64,000 nt of DNA from JACMLD01 sp044227095 (GCA_044227095.1 JBGAFV010000001.1:3100001-3164000); one strand, 5' to 3'. Shown: positions 26,117 through 35,191, numbered from the stretch's first letter. Translations and numbers: made by a program. Notes: generated by a model not told the origin, from the sequence alone.

Positions 26117-28603
26117 TCAGAACCTTGCTACAAGCTTTACATTAAGAAGTCTAGGAGTAAGACGATTGGGAATACTATATACAGTGTTGGAAAAATCTTT
26201 AATGAGTAAATAAGAAATGGTATTGGCCCTGTCAATAAGATTAAACACTTCAAATGTTGCCCATATATTTCCAAATCCCTTAAAGGGGCTATGGCTTCTT
26301 CGTTTCGATTTATCACTATCCAAAAGCAAAGCACTGAAGCCAATATCTACTCTTATATAAGGCTCTATTATTAATGCGTTTCTGTACTTTACACTTCCGG
26401 GTATATTATAAGGAAGATTGCTTCCGTATATGGTATTGAGGTAAACTTTAAAATTTTTATTGGTAGAAAGATAATCCTGGAAGAACATGCCAAACGTAAT
26501 AAATCTGTCTGTAGGGCGCCTAACCCAACCCTGGTGTACAAGCGAACTGTCTACCACCTGGTTCATTGAATCAAGTCTGTAATCATAATAAGTAGCACCG
26601 GCAATTTTTTCTTTTGTTCTCATTATCCCAAAACTTACCCAGCTTTCTGCATCTTTTACCAACTCTCCAAACAAGCGCATTTCAATACCGGTGGCATATG
26701 CTTTAGCACTGTTTTCACCAAAATAACGCAGACGCACATTGTCAATATCATAAGGCACTACATCGTGCATGCCTTTGTAGTATGCTTCAGTTGTAAACCG
26801 CATAGGCCTGCCATTGAGGCCCTGAAAACTATAATCAAAACCACCGCTTACCTGCCAGCTTTTCTGTGCTTTTAATTGAGTATTTACTGTGCCATCATAA
26901 CGACGAAGCTCACGGTAAAAAGGAGGTTGATCATAAATGCCTATGGCAGCACGAAGAACAACATCTTTTTTCCACGAAGATGGCTTCCATGAAAAACCTG
27001 CACGGGGAGAAACGAGGAATTCTTTGTTCAGATCGTTATAATTAAATCTTGCACCTACTTGCAAAATAAAATCTGAAGAATCATGAAACGCAATATTATC
27101 CTGTACAAAACCACTGAAACGGTTAATAACAAGATCTGCTGATGATTTTAATACGCTGTATAAAGAAAGATGAGATGGGTTATAAGGCAATGAATAACCC
27201 GCAGAATCCTGGTATTGCCATTCGTTCAGGTTATCATTGATGGTTTGCCTGTCTGCACTAAGCCCCCATTGTATGGCATGATGACCTTTATCATAATAAC
27301 CTTTGTGACTAATATTCCAAACATCAATATTGAGTTTGTTGCGTGCATGGTTTTGAAATACACCTGCCCCTAATGGATTTACAATTAAACCAAAAGTTGG
27401 TTTGCTTTTATCAAAGTCACGTTCGCCAAATAGGTAAGCTCCGGTAATATCAAGCGATTCCTGCTCATTATCCTGGAAAAAACTTGCCATCCATTTCAAC
27501 TTAAGATTTTTTCTTACCTGCTGATTAATGGAAAGGCCCACCATATTTGTTTTATACTTGTCTTCTTCCTTTCCTTCAAAAAAGATATCAAGCCCCAGGT
27601 TGGCAGTAAAATAAGGCGTAAATACGGAAGCAGTTTGCTGAGAGAACTCTGGCACAAGGGTAAATTTTGTGCGAGATAAATTGGTCATCAGTTCGGCACT
27701 CCATTTTTTATTAAACTGGTAAGTAAGCAATGCTTGTAAGTCTGATGATGATGGCACATAATTGCCTTTTGTTTCCTGGCTTGCCAGCAGGTTTCGGTTG
27801 CTTTTGTTGCGAACACCGATGAGATAAGTAAATCTATTTTTTGCGGCAACACCTTCAAGGTGAAAGCCCTGTTCTAACAAACTAATATAAGCAGAACCAC
27901 CAAACTGTTTTGGTTTTTTATATTGAATGTCCAGCACACTGCTCATTTTGTCTCCATACTTTGCAGGAAATCCACCATTGTAAAAATTAACGCTGCGTGT
28001 CATTTCAGGATTGATAAAACTAAGCCCTTCCTGCTGACCGCTTCTTACAAGATAGGGGCGGAATACTTCAAAATCGTTTACGTAAATCAGGTTCTCATCA
28101 TAATTACCACCACGAACTGAATAGTTGGATGTAAGTTCATTATTAGATCCAACAAAAACTTTAATCAGGCTTTCTATTCCGCCATTTGGAGAAGGAATAT
28201 TAATAGCCTGTTTTGGATTGATGGTTACAAGCCCGGCTTCTCTTCGCTGCCGCTGATCAGTCACTATTACTTCTTTCAGTTCTTTTGCGCCAGGTTCCAT
28301 GCGAAGCGTAATTTTTTCTTCTTCATCCTGGTTCAGTAAAAAATTGCGTTGCTCGGTTTTGTAACCAGCATAAGAGAAGACTAAAGCAAATGCTTTTTCT
28401 GCCGGTACTTTTATTGTGAAGGTGCCTGAATCTGTTGTAGAGATGCCAGTATTGCGACCGAGTATGGTAATATTTACCCTACTTAGGGGATTTTCGTTCT
28501 CATCCAGTACCCTGCCAGATACAGATGCCGACTTCTTTTGTGCAAATAAAAAAGAGGGTGAAACAAGTAAGCAGAAAAGTAAAAGTAGTCTGGTTTTTGG
28601 CAT
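26117..28603 (-). CDS. TonB-dependent outer-membrane receptor with carboxypeptidase-like N-terminal domain
   Basis: From ATG 28603 the protein has 828 residues; the upstream ATG at 28669 lacks a good signal peptide, so I prefer the internal start (MPKTRLLLLFCLLVSPSFLFAQ). A carboxypeptidase-regulatory-like domain follows (about 25-105), then a TonB plug (about 115-230, with SPNGGIESLIKVFVG, NYSVRGGNYDENLIYVND and the NFYNGGFPAKYGDKMSSVLDI stretch), then a 22-strand-type barrel to the terminal KLVARF. It is not SusC-like in length and has no SusD neighbour, so it may import a siderophore or another small ligand. Confidence 0.92.
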   Translation of the reverse strand: MPKTRLLLLFCLLVSPSFLFAQKKSASVSGRVLDENENPLSRVNITILGRNTGISTTDSGTFTIKVPAEKAFALVFSYAGYKTEQRNFLLNQDEEEKITLRMEPGAKELKEVIVTDQRQRREAGLVTINPKQAINIPSPNGGIESLIKVFVGSNNELTSNYSVRGGNYDENLIYVNDFEVFRPYLVRSGQQEGLSFINPEMTRSVNFYNGGFPAKYGDKMSSVLDIQYKKPKQFGGSAYISLLEQGFHLEGVAAKNRFTYLIGVRNKSNRNLLASQETKGNYVPSSSDLQALLTYQFNKKWSAELMTNLSRTKFTLVPEFSQQTASVFTPYFTANLGLDIFFEGKEEDKYKTNMVGLSINQQVRKNLKLKWMASFFQDNEQESLDITGAYLFGERDFDKSKPTFGLIVNPLGAGVFQNHARNKLNIDVWNISHKGYYDKGHHAIQWGLSADRQTINDNLNEWQYQDSAGYSLPYNPSHLSLYSVLKSSADLVINRFSGFVQDNIAFHDSSDFILQVGARFNYNDLNKEFLVSPRAGFSWKPSSWKKDVVLRAAIGIYDQPPFYRELRRYDGTVNTQLKAQKSWQVSGGFDYSFQGLNGRPMRFTTEAYYKGMHDVVPYDIDNVRLRYFGENSAKAYATGIEMRLFGELVKDAESWVSFGIMRTKEKIAGATYYDYRLDSMNQVVDSSLVHQGWVRRPTDRFITFGMFFQDYLSTNKNFKVYLNTIYGSNLPYNIPGSVKYRNALIIEPYIRVDIGFSALLLDSDKSKRRSHSPFKGFGNIWATFEVFNLIDRANTISYLLIKDFSNTVYSIPNRLTPRLLNVKLVARF

Positions 28604-28775
28604 TGTGGTTTTATAACGAAATACTAAAGGCAATATTACAGAAAATAGCGCTTTTGTTTTGGCTGGCAATGCTTTAAGTAGTATTGTGTGGTTGATTATT
28701 TTGACGATCTGTGCCTGGTTTCAGCATCGGCCGGCAGCCTTTTTGTTATACCTACAACATAAAACTATTTAATCA

Positions 28776-29327
28776 ATGAACACAAATCGTTTATCGGATA
28801 ACCTACAGGCAGGTTTAAATGCTCAACTCACAAAAGAAGCTCACGCTTCTCAAATTTATCTTTCCTATGCGTCATGGGCAGCAGAACAAGGGTATGATGG
28901 CGTAGCCAATTTCCTTTTTCGCCATGCCCAGGAAGAACGAAACCATATGATGAAAATTCTGGAATACATACTTGAAAGAGGTGGCCATGTAATAATAGAA
29001 GCCATTCCGGCGCCGCCGCCAAATCCTGTTAACATTCAACAGTGTTTTAATAAAGTGCTGGAACATGAAATTGATAATACCAATGCTATATACAAACTGG
29101 TAAAAATGAGTTTTACCGAAGAGGATTGGGCCACATGGAATTTTATGCAATGGTTTGTAAAGGAACAACGCGAAGAAGAAAGCCTTGCACTGAGCCTGCT
29201 GGATAAAATTAAAATTGCCGGCGGTGAAAAAGCAAGTGGAGATGCTTTGTATAATCTTGACCGAGATTTGGAAAAAGCACCAGATGATGCTGTGCTGGCG
29301 CAGGAAAAAACAGCAGACAATCCTTAA
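28776..29327 (+). CDS. ftnA: Non-haem ferritin
   Basis: A 183-residue ferritin. Ferroxidase-centre residues are in place: Glu of LTKEAHAS (about 20), Glu and His of AQEERNHM (about 53-57), Glu of LEHEIDN (about 97) and the Gln/Glu of WFVKEQREEE (about 130). It oxidises Fe(II) and stores Fe(III) in a 24-subunit shell. The start ATG at 28776 gives the normal N-terminus. It is monocistronic, divergent from the TonB receptor, and ends at a bidirectional terminator (29370-29416). Confidence 0.95.
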   Translation: MNTNRLSDNLQAGLNAQLTKEAHASQIYLSYASWAAEQGYDGVANFLFRHAQEERNHMMKILEYILERGGHVIIEAIPAPPPNPVNIQQCFNKVLEHEIDNTNAIYKLVKMSFTEEDWATWNFMQWFVKEQREEESLALSLLDKIKIAGGEKASGDALYNLDRDLEKAPDDAVLAQEKTADNP

Positions 29328-29369
29328 TCAGTTGATTAAATGAATAGTTAATTTATGAGGCTAAAAATA

Positions 29370-29416
29370 AAAACCTGTTTTGCAGTAACAATAATGCTTT
29401 GCAAAACAGGTTTTTT
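29370..29416. terminator. Bidirectional terminator between ferritin and rpe
   Basis: AAAACCTGTTTTGC (29370-29383) pairs exactly with GCAAAACAGGTTTT (29401-29414), loop of 17, with A's before and T's after. It lies between two convergent genes. Confidence 0.88.
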
Positions 29417-29429
29417 CTTTGTTATGATT

Positions 29430-30080
29430 TTATACCATTGCTTTTAGTTGCTTTATAGTTGCTTTAGGATCTGCAGATTTAAAAACCGTATTACCCGCAA
29501 CCAATACATCTGCACCTGAACGCAATAAGCCATGTGCATTTTCAACTGTTACGCCACCATCAACCTCAATCTTTACATGCAGTCCTCTTTCTGTAATCAT
29601 TTTTTTTAGGTCTCGGATTTTTTGCATGGTATGCGGAATAAAAGATTGGCCGCCAAAACCGGGGTTTACACTCATTATATTTACCATGTCTATATCCTGC
29701 AAAATTTCCTTAAGGCTTTCCACCGGGGTATGAGGGTTGATGGCAACACCAGCTTGCATGCCCAAAGATTTTATTTGTTGTATGTTCCTGTGCAAATGAG
29801 GGCATGCTTCTATGTGAACGGTTAGAATATCTGCACCAGCATTTTTAAAAGCTTCTGCATATTTGCCAGGGTCTACAATCATTAAATGCACATCGCAGGG
29901 CTTATTGGTGGTGCTGGTTATTTGTTTAATGATATCTATTCCATAACTGATGTTGGGAACAAAAACACCATCCATTACATCGAGGTGAAACCAGTCTGCT
30001 TCACTTTCGTTCAGCATTGTACATTCCTTGCTAAGGTTCAAAAAATCTGCTGCTAATAAAGACGGTGCTATAATGGCCAT
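29430..30080 (-). CDS. rpe: Ribulose-phosphate 3-epimerase
   Basis: A 216-residue TIM barrel that interconverts ribulose 5-phosphate and xylulose 5-phosphate. Conserved stretches: IAPSLLAADFLNL at the start, WFHLDVMDGVFVPN (metal-binding His and catalytic Asp), CDVHLMI, INPHTPVE, VNIMSVNPGFGGQSFI and VKIEVDGGVT. All metal/catalytic positions appear intact. Confidence 0.97.
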   Translation of the reverse strand: MAIIAPSLLAADFLNLSKECTMLNESEADWFHLDVMDGVFVPNISYGIDIIKQITSTTNKPCDVHLMIVDPGKYAEAFKNAGADILTVHIEACPHLHRNIQQIKSLGMQAGVAINPHTPVESLKEILQDIDMVNIMSVNPGFGGQSFIPHTMQKIRDLKKMITERGLHVKIEVDGGVTVENAHGLLRSGADVLVAGNTVFKSADPKATIKQLKAMV

Positions 30081-30166
30081 GATCGGTTGATTGGTTTGCT
30101 AAGATACTATTGTGAGATTTAAAATGATGAACTAATGAGCAACTTTTCAACTGGTTAACCAACCGC

Positions 30167-31165
30167 CTATTTCTTCAATCGCCCAATAGCTTCTCTTGCT
30201 TCTTTAAAATCTTTGTCAAATGTAAGTGCCTTATAGTAGTAATCGATGGCTTCAGTTCTTTTGCCAATAGCCTCATAGCAACGCCCCATCCAATAGTAAT
30301 TATCTGCGTTGGTATAAGATATGTTGGTAGCAAATTGAAATGTTTTTAATGCTTCATCATAATTTTTCTGCTCAAATAAAATTATTCCTTTTTCAATATA
30401 AGGTTCTACAAAATGCCAGTCGCGTATAATGGCTTCATCAAATAATTTTATTGCCTGCGGGTAATCTTTTATGTTAGAATAATAAAGTCCTTTTAAAAAT
30501 ACAGGATCCACAAAATCATGTGCGGTATCTTTTTGCTGAAGCGCATCGCAAAGGGCAATTGTTTTGCTGTTTTTTGTTTCTGCATAAAGGTTGGCAAGAG
30601 CAAGGCCGTTTTGCAATACGGGATGGCGATTATAGGATTGCTCAAGAATAGCAATAGCCTGTGCAGTATCTTTCATTTGCGTGTACAGCATTCCTTTCTC
30701 ATATAACGCATCAAAATTACTGCTGTCTTTGCTTAGCATATTATCATACAGTGCAAGTGCTTCTTTCAGGTTGCCAGATTGTACATAAGCTTCACCAAGC
30801 CGGCGTGTGAACTCGATATTTGCAGGGTACAACTGCATACATTTTTTCAATAGCTCTATTGCGTCTTTACTGCGACCGGTTAAAAACAGGTTAGATGTAA
30901 ACAGCATGGCAGTATTTTCCGATTGGCTGAGTTCCCAGCTTTTTTTATAATCATAATAGGCCACATCGTGCTGGTTGTTCTGTGTTAGCATTTCTGCACG
31001 GTGAAGGTATAATACTGCATCCGCAGGATTTTTTTCAATGCTGTCACTCACAGGTTTATACGGCAGTTGCTGCAAAATTTCATCAAACCCATTTACGGCT
31101 TTGCCGTTATCGCAACTGCAAAAAAAGATAAGCGGCATACATATATATATCAGGAACCTCTTCAT
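30167..31165 (-). CDS. TPR-repeat lipoprotein
   Basis: A 332-residue protein. The N-terminus (MKRFLIYICMPLIFFCSC) is a lipoprotein signal with the modified Cys at residue 18. The rest is helical repeats, with recognisable TPR units such as RLGEAYVQSGNLKEALALYD, EKGMLYTQMKDTAQAIAILE, FLKGLYYSNIKDYPQAIKLFDEAI and MGRCYEAIGKRTEAIDYYYKAL, roughly eight in all. It probably works as a membrane-anchored scaffold in the periplasm. The specific partner is unknown. Confidence 0.88.
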   Translation of the reverse strand: MKRFLIYICMPLIFFCSCDNGKAVNGFDEILQQLPYKPVSDSIEKNPADAVLYLHRAEMLTQNNQHDVAYYDYKKSWELSQSENTAMLFTSNLFLTGRSKDAIELLKKCMQLYPANIEFTRRLGEAYVQSGNLKEALALYDNMLSKDSSNFDALYEKGMLYTQMKDTAQAIAILEQSYNRHPVLQNGLALANLYAETKNSKTIALCDALQQKDTAHDFVDPVFLKGLYYSNIKDYPQAIKLFDEAIIRDWHFVEPYIEKGIILFEQKNYDEALKTFQFATNISYTNADNYYWMGRCYEAIGKRTEAIDYYYKALTFDKDFKEAREAIGRLKK

Positions 31166-31262
31166 AAAACAAATCTAACCGATTTTAGAATTTGTTTAAT
31201 CACAATATTTTTGCCGTTATATATTCCTTTGCCAATATCTTTATCGGCCAATAGTAACTGTA

Positions 31263-32369
31263 ATGAAAAAAAATATCTTTTACATCCTCTTATTAGTATC
31301 GGTTGCGGTTTGCACAAGTATGTCTTTGCCAGGTAAAAAAACGCAACAGCAGCAGAAAGCAATAGCAGACACTATTCTTTATCCAGATGAGCATCATTTT
31401 AAAAACATTCAGCAGCTTACGTTTGGCGGAGATAATGCCGAAGCATATTTCAGTGCAGATAGCAAATACATTATTTTTCAACGTACCAATCCGGCGGAAG
31501 GCTTGCAGTGTGATCAGGAATTTATAGGAAGTGTGCCTGCGCAGGGCAGCAAGTTTCAATATAAAATGATAAGCACAGGTAAGGGCCGCACTACCTGTGG
31601 ATTTTTTACAAAAGATGGGAAACACGTTATTTATGCGTCTACACATTTAGGCGGAGATGAATGCCCGCCAGTACCCGATAGAAAAAAATACGGGAACAAA
31701 TATATATGGCCGTTATTTTCAAGCTTCGATATTTTTATGGCTGATTTAAATGGTAAGATTGTTAAACGCCTTACAGATACGCCAGGTTATGATGCAGAAG
31801 GCACTATCTCACCCGATGGAAATAAAATGGTATTTACTTCTGTGCGTGATGGCGATATAGAATTGTATATTATGGATCTGAAAACGCTTAAAGTAAAACG
31901 CATTACCAATCATTTGGGTTACGATGGCGGCGCATGGTTTAGTCCTGATGGAAAAAAACTGATCTGGCGTGCATCTTCTCCTGCAACAGCAGAAGAAATA
32001 AAAGAGTATAAAGATCTGTTAGCAGAAAACCTGGTAGCACCAACACATATGGAAATATGGACTGCCAATGCAGATGGCAGCAATGCACACCAGGTTACAT
32101 CATTTGGACAGGCCAACTGGGCGCCTGCTTATATGCCCGATAGCAAACGTATTATTTTTGCATCTAACCAGGAATACAAACGCGGCTTTCCTTTTAATCT
32201 TTATACTATTAATGAAGATGGAGGCAACTTGCAAAAAATTAGTCGCGACAAAGGTTTTGATGCCTTTCCCATGTTTAGCCCCGATGGTAAAAAAATTATT
32301 TTCTGCAGCAACCGGAATAATGGCGGTACACACGATACAAATATTTTTATAGCAGACTGGGTGGAATAG
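31263..32369 (+). CDS. Exported PD40/TolB-like beta-propeller protein
   Basis: A 368-residue product with an N-terminal hydrophobic signal (about 1-22). Repeated PD40 blades are visible: YFSADSKYIIFQ, FFTKDGKHVIYAS, TISPDGNKMVFTSVRDG, WFSPDGKKLIW, YMPDSKRIIFASNQ and MFSPDGKKIIFCSNRN. These make a six- or seven-bladed propeller like the C-domain of TolB. No Asp-box or peptidase domain is fused, so this is a binding protein rather than a prolyl-oligopeptidase. Divergent from the TPR lipoprotein. Confidence 0.88.
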   Translation: MKKNIFYILLLVSVAVCTSMSLPGKKTQQQQKAIADTILYPDEHHFKNIQQLTFGGDNAEAYFSADSKYIIFQRTNPAEGLQCDQEFIGSVPAQGSKFQYKMISTGKGRTTCGFFTKDGKHVIYASTHLGGDECPPVPDRKKYGNKYIWPLFSSFDIFMADLNGKIVKRLTDTPGYDAEGTISPDGNKMVFTSVRDGDIELYIMDLKTLKVKRITNHLGYDGGAWFSPDGKKLIWRASSPATAEEIKEYKDLLAENLVAPTHMEIWTANADGSNAHQVTSFGQANWAPAYMPDSKRIIFASNQEYKRGFPFNLYTINEDGGNLQKISRDKGFDAFPMFSPDGKKIIFCSNRNNGGTHDTNIFIADWVE

Positions 32370-32377
32370 AAAGATAT

Positions 32378-32440
32378 AAGGTGTAAGGTTTAAGCTGTAA
32401 GGTAAAAACAAAGTACCTTAAACTTTATAGCTTACACCTT
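32378..32440. repeat. Inverted repeat of AAGGTGTAAGG words
   Basis: The arms 32378-32404 and 32414-32440 are complementary at 22 of 27 positions, loop of 9. It follows the stop of the propeller gene. No long T tract follows on the forward strand. Confidence 0.75.
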
Positions 32441-32499
32441 GCCGCAAATGAAATTTTCAATTATCATTTCTCGCATTTAGTTTTGCACTAAATTTTACT

Positions 32500-32970
32500 A
32501 TGCAAACCGGACTGATACACCTGCACAATTTTTTAAGATGGGTTATATTAATTCTCCTTATTGTTTCTATAGTAAAAAGCTATACCGGCTGGCAACAAAA
32601 AAAAGTTTTTACAACCGGCGATAAAAAGATATGGTTGTTTACCATGATTTCTGCGCATATTACTTTGTTAATCGGCCTTTACCAATGGGCTTTTGGCAGA
32701 TACGGCATTTTTGTTACAGATTCGCCTGCAGAAGGTGTTATGAAAAATAAATTCTTTCGCTTTTTTTGGGTAGAGCATCCCACCGGAATGATAATAGCCA
32801 TTGTTTTAATTACACTTGCTCATGGTATGTCTAAAAAACCAGTAAGCGATGAAACCAAATTCAAAAAAGCATTTTGGTATTTTCTTATTGCATTGCTGAT
32901 AATATTAGTTACTGTTCCCTGGCCATTTAGGGAAATTGTAGGAAGGCCAATTTTTCCGGGAATGCATTAA
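32500..32970 (+). CDS. Four-helix membrane protein, cytochrome b-like in appearance
   Basis: A 156-residue protein with four hydrophobic segments (about residues 10-26, 45-63, 90-110 and 126-143). His residues fall near membrane edges: HLHNFLRW at the N-terminus, SAHITLLIGLYQW, WVEHPTGM and LAHGMSKK, a layout compatible with haem ligation as in cytochrome b561-like proteins. It is a common size class of Bacteroidota membrane proteins without a proven role. Haem binding is an inference. Confidence 0.7.
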   Translation: MQTGLIHLHNFLRWVILILLIVSIVKSYTGWQQKKVFTTGDKKIWLFTMISAHITLLIGLYQWAFGRYGIFVTDSPAEGVMKNKFFRFFWVEHPTGMIIAIVLITLAHGMSKKPVSDETKFKKAFWYFLIALLIILVTVPWPFREIVGRPIFPGMH

Positions 32971-32989
32971 GCAGGTTACGAGCTAGGAA

Positions 32990-33249
32990 AGCTATTAGCC
33001 TTTAGCTATTAGCTTCGAGCGGCGAGCTAGTAAACGGTTAATTTCTACCCAATGGTCAGTGGCCTCACCTGTGATAGCATATAAATTTTGGGTGTCAGCT
33101 TTTAGTAATACTATTTCGCATCGTTGCGTCGCACACTTCAACTGTAAATCTTTATTGGGATAGAAGGTTGCTCGCGACAAGCAACTCACGTCTGACGATT
33201 CACGACTATCCGCTCAAAGCTCGCAGCTAATAGCTAACAGCTAAGAGCT
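32990..33249. repeat. Long-arm inverted repeat of AGCTATTAGC words enclosing a dispersed element
   Basis: The 31-base arms 32990-33020 and 33219-33249 are complementary at 27 positions. The right arm runs 9 bases into the metallophosphoesterase gene on the reverse strand, covering its stop codon. Between the arms lies the 38-base dispersed repeat 33120-33157 and a GTTGCT / AGCAAC hairpin. No reading frame fills the 200-base core. The arrangement is MITE-like in outline, but no target duplication was verified. Confidence 0.7.
33120..33157 (+). repeat. Dispersed intergenic repeat with GTTGCGTCGCAC core (copy 2)
   Basis: 33 of 38 positions agree with 7471-7508, with the ends most conserved. The core is at 33123-33134. 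Confidence 0.7.
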
Positions 33250-33747
33250 TCTTCCCCCCAATTCAACCACTTCACAATCTTTCATATTTTTTCCATCAAT
33301 AGTAAAGCGAATAAGGGTGCGTACTTTATGCCAGCCATGTTTTCCTGCAGCGCCGGGGTTCATATGCAGGCAATTAATTGCAGCATCGTACTGTATTTTA
33401 AGAATATGAGAATGCCCGCTAATGAATAATTGCGGTTGCTGCAACAGCAACTGCTTTTTTGTTTCGGGATTGTATTTGGGCGGAGAGCCACCAATATGGC
33501 GCATCATTACTTTTACATCTTCGCACATAAACACCAATTGTTCAGGAAAAACAGTTCTTATATCATTGCCATCAATGTTTCCATACACGCCCTTTAACGG
33601 AAGTCCGCTTTGCTCAGCAAGTTTTGTTGCCAGTGAAATATCGCCAAAATCGCCAGCATGCCATATTTCATTGCATTGTTTAAAATGGGTAAATACATTT
33701 TCATCGAGGTAACCATGCGTATCTGATATAAGGCCTATGCGTGTCAT
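33241..33747 (-). CDS. YfcE/MJ0936-type metallophosphoesterase
   Basis: A 168-residue calcineurin-like phosphoesterase. LISDTHGYLD (metal-binding D-x-H), WHAGDFGD (GD), VYGNIDGNDIR (GN[H/D]-type) and FISGHSHILKIQYD (GHTH-type) are the four motifs that bind two metal ions. Length fits this small subfamily, which includes phosphodiesterases with little substrate specificity. The physiological substrate is unknown. The stop codon lies in the inverted-repeat arm that ends at 33249. Confidence 0.92.
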   Translation of the reverse strand: MTRIGLISDTHGYLDENVFTHFKQCNEIWHAGDFGDISLATKLAEQSGLPLKGVYGNIDGNDIRTVFPEQLVFMCEDVKVMMRHIGGSPPKYNPETKKQLLLQQPQLFISGHSHILKIQYDAAINCLHMNPGAAGKHGWHKVRTLIRFTIDGKNMKDCEVVELGGRSS

Positions 33748-33803
33748 AATTTTTATAATCCCTGCTATAAATGGTAAACATTAAAATCATCGAAGTTAGT
33801 TTA

Positions 33804-34211
33804 TCAGTCTATTAATTTAGCTGCTGTTAATTGCTCAAGTATCATCACTGCACCGGGTGCCTGGTTGGGCTGAAGCAAATATTCCTGCAGCGAAAAATAT
33901 TTAATCGCCCCAATTTCGGCTACAGGTTGCGGATAAATGGAATGGTTTATTAAAAAGCAATCCTGTTCCATTATTATTCCGGCTGTTTCTCCGTAAGCAG
34001 GAGCAGAAATATGGGTATAATATTCAAGATCTGAAGGCCTGATCTGTACGTTTAATTCTTCTGCTATTTCGCGGCAAAGCGCTTCTGCGGCTGTTTCTCC
34101 AGCATCAATTTTTCCGCCGGGCAAATAAAAGCATTGTTTGTTTTTACTGAAGGCCAGCAGCAATTTTTTGTTTTTTACAACCAGCAGCCCGGCCGTTTGC
34201 ATTTTTATCAT
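33804..34211 (-). CDS. NUDIX hydrolase
   Basis: A 135-residue protein. The NUDIX box is GGKIDAGETAAEALCREIAEEL (about residues 32-53), matching GX5EX7REUXEEXGU except that the last Gly is Asn. The box's catalytic Glu residues are present. It hydrolyses some nucleoside diphosphate-linked compound; which one is not inferable. The gap to the phosphoesterase is 56 bases, so co-transcription is possible. Confidence 0.92.
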   Translation of the reverse strand: MIKMQTAGLLVVKNKKLLLAFSKNKQCFYLPGGKIDAGETAAEALCREIAEELNVQIRPSDLEYYTHISAPAYGETAGIIMEQDCFLINHSIYPQPVAEIGAIKYFSLQEYLLQPNQAPGAVMILEQLTAAKLID

Positions 34212-34339
34212 ATGGCACGAAAGTAATTCCCTTTCAGTATTGTGAAATGGGTTTGTGGTGATCTGCTTATTAAATACTCAATGCTTTTTGGTTTTTCCCA
34301 TTGGTTTTTCGTAAATTCCATAAAACAAAATTTAGCCAT

Positions 34340-34735
34340 ATGATAAAATTTTCTGAATTAAAACCCGGTGATATTGTTTTAGCTGACTACGAAGGCAAAC
34401 AATGGGAAGGAATTGTAAAAGATCTTAACAGGGAGGATAAAGAAGTTTGTGTAGAAACGGATGTGCAACAGTTTTGGTTTACCCCAGATCAGTTATACCC
34501 GGTACTGCTGGATGATTCACAGCTTCAAAAGCTGCATTTTGAAAAACAGGAATCTGACGGTACTGTTAAATATAAAAAAGATGCATTTCGCATTTTGCTT
34601 TCAAAAGATAAAGGGTTTTCCGATTTTGAAATGTGGTACCGCGAAGACAGGAGACATATAAAGCAGCCGCTTGCTGTTCATGAGTTGCAAAATCATTATT
34701 ACCAGATGACTAAGGTAGAATTGAACGAAGATTAG
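34340..34735 (+). CDS. Hypothetical soluble protein
   Basis: From ATG 34340 the product has 131 residues; the longer frame from 34301 adds unconserved residues. The N-terminal MIKFSELKPGDIVLADYEGKQWEGIVKDLNREDKEVCVET reads like a small beta-barrel (SH3-like or KOW-like), and the rest (KDAFRILLSKDKGFSDFEMWYREDRRHI) is charged and helical. I recognise no named family. It sits directly upstream of the ribosomal operon but is separated from it by a strong hairpin and a promoter. Confidence 0.75.
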   Translation: MIKFSELKPGDIVLADYEGKQWEGIVKDLNREDKEVCVETDVQQFWFTPDQLYPVLLDDSQLQKLHFEKQESDGTVKYKKDAFRILLSKDKGFSDFEMWYREDRRHIKQPLAVHELQNHYYQMTKVELNED

Positions 34736-34780
34736 GCCTGTTAATGGCATTCAGAAGGCCTGTTCATCCATTTGATATTG

Positions 34781-34828
34781 AAAAATGGGGCAGTTTTCCA
34801 CAAAAAAGTGGAAAATTTCCCCATTTTT
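34781..34828 (+). terminator. Strong hairpin before infA
   Basis: AAAAATGGGG (34781-34790) pairs with CCCCATTTTT (34819-34828), and TTTTCCAC (34794-34801) with GTGGAAAA (34808-34815). A T run follows. It probably ends the 34340 transcript ahead of the ribosomal operon promoter. Confidence 0.8.
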
Positions 34829-34851
34829 TTCTTTATTCCCTCTGCTTCTCC

Positions 34852-34859
34852 TATCTTTG
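34852..34859 (+). promoter_or_regulatory. Bacteroidota-type -7 element (TATCTTTG) of the infA operon
   Basis: TATCTTTG matches the TAnnTTTG -7 consensus of Bacteroidota sigma-ABfr promoters and lies 15 bases before the infA ATG, so the leader would be very short. I see no good TTG -33 element. It follows the hairpin at 34781-34828. Confidence 0.6.
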
Positions 34860-34873
34860 CACACCCAAAAAAT

Positions 34874-35092
34874 ATGGCAAAACAGGCACTCATTAAACAG
34901 GATGGCGTTATTATAGAAGCATTGAGCAATGCTATGTTCAAGGTGAAACTGGAAAATGGCCACGAAATTCTGGCTACTATTTCAGGGAAGATGAGAATGA
35001 ATTATATACGCATTCTACCCGGAGATAAAGTTGGAGTGGAGATGAGTCCGTATGATTTAAGCAGGGGAAGGATAATATTCAGGTACAAGTAA
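34874..35092 (+). CDS. infA: Translation initiation factor IF-1
   Basis: The 72-residue OB-fold protein starts at ATG 34874 (MAKQALIKQDGVIIEAL), giving the normal IF-1 length; the longer upstream frame runs through the terminator and is rejected. Conserved stretches FKVKLENGHEILATISGKMR and ILPGDKVGVEMSPYDLSRGRI are clear. IF-1 binds the 30S A site and helps IF-2 and IF-3. First gene of the alpha-type ribosomal operon here, with its own promoter. Confidence 0.97.
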   Translation: MAKQALIKQDGVIIEALSNAMFKVKLENGHEILATISGKMRMNYIRILPGDKVGVEMSPYDLSRGRIIFRYK

Positions 35093-35094
35093 GA

Positions 35095-35185
35095 AGCTGT
35101 TGGCTATTAGTTATTAGCTATTAGTAAAACAGGAAAATAAACATAGGTTAAACCGCTAACAGCTAACAGCTGGCAGCTAAAAGCT
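35095..35185. repeat. Inverted repeat in the infA-rpmJ spacer
   Basis: Arms of AGCTGTTGGCTATTAG-type words (35095-35124) and GCTAACAGCTAACAGC-type words (35154-35185) are complementary at about 22 of 30 positions. It fills most of the 99-base spacer. Confidence 0.75.
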
Positions 35186-35191
35186 AGAAAA

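Noticed and set aside
34772..34873. 5' extension of infA
   Set aside because: It passes through the hairpin and promoter-like element; IF-1 begins at MAKQALIKQ.
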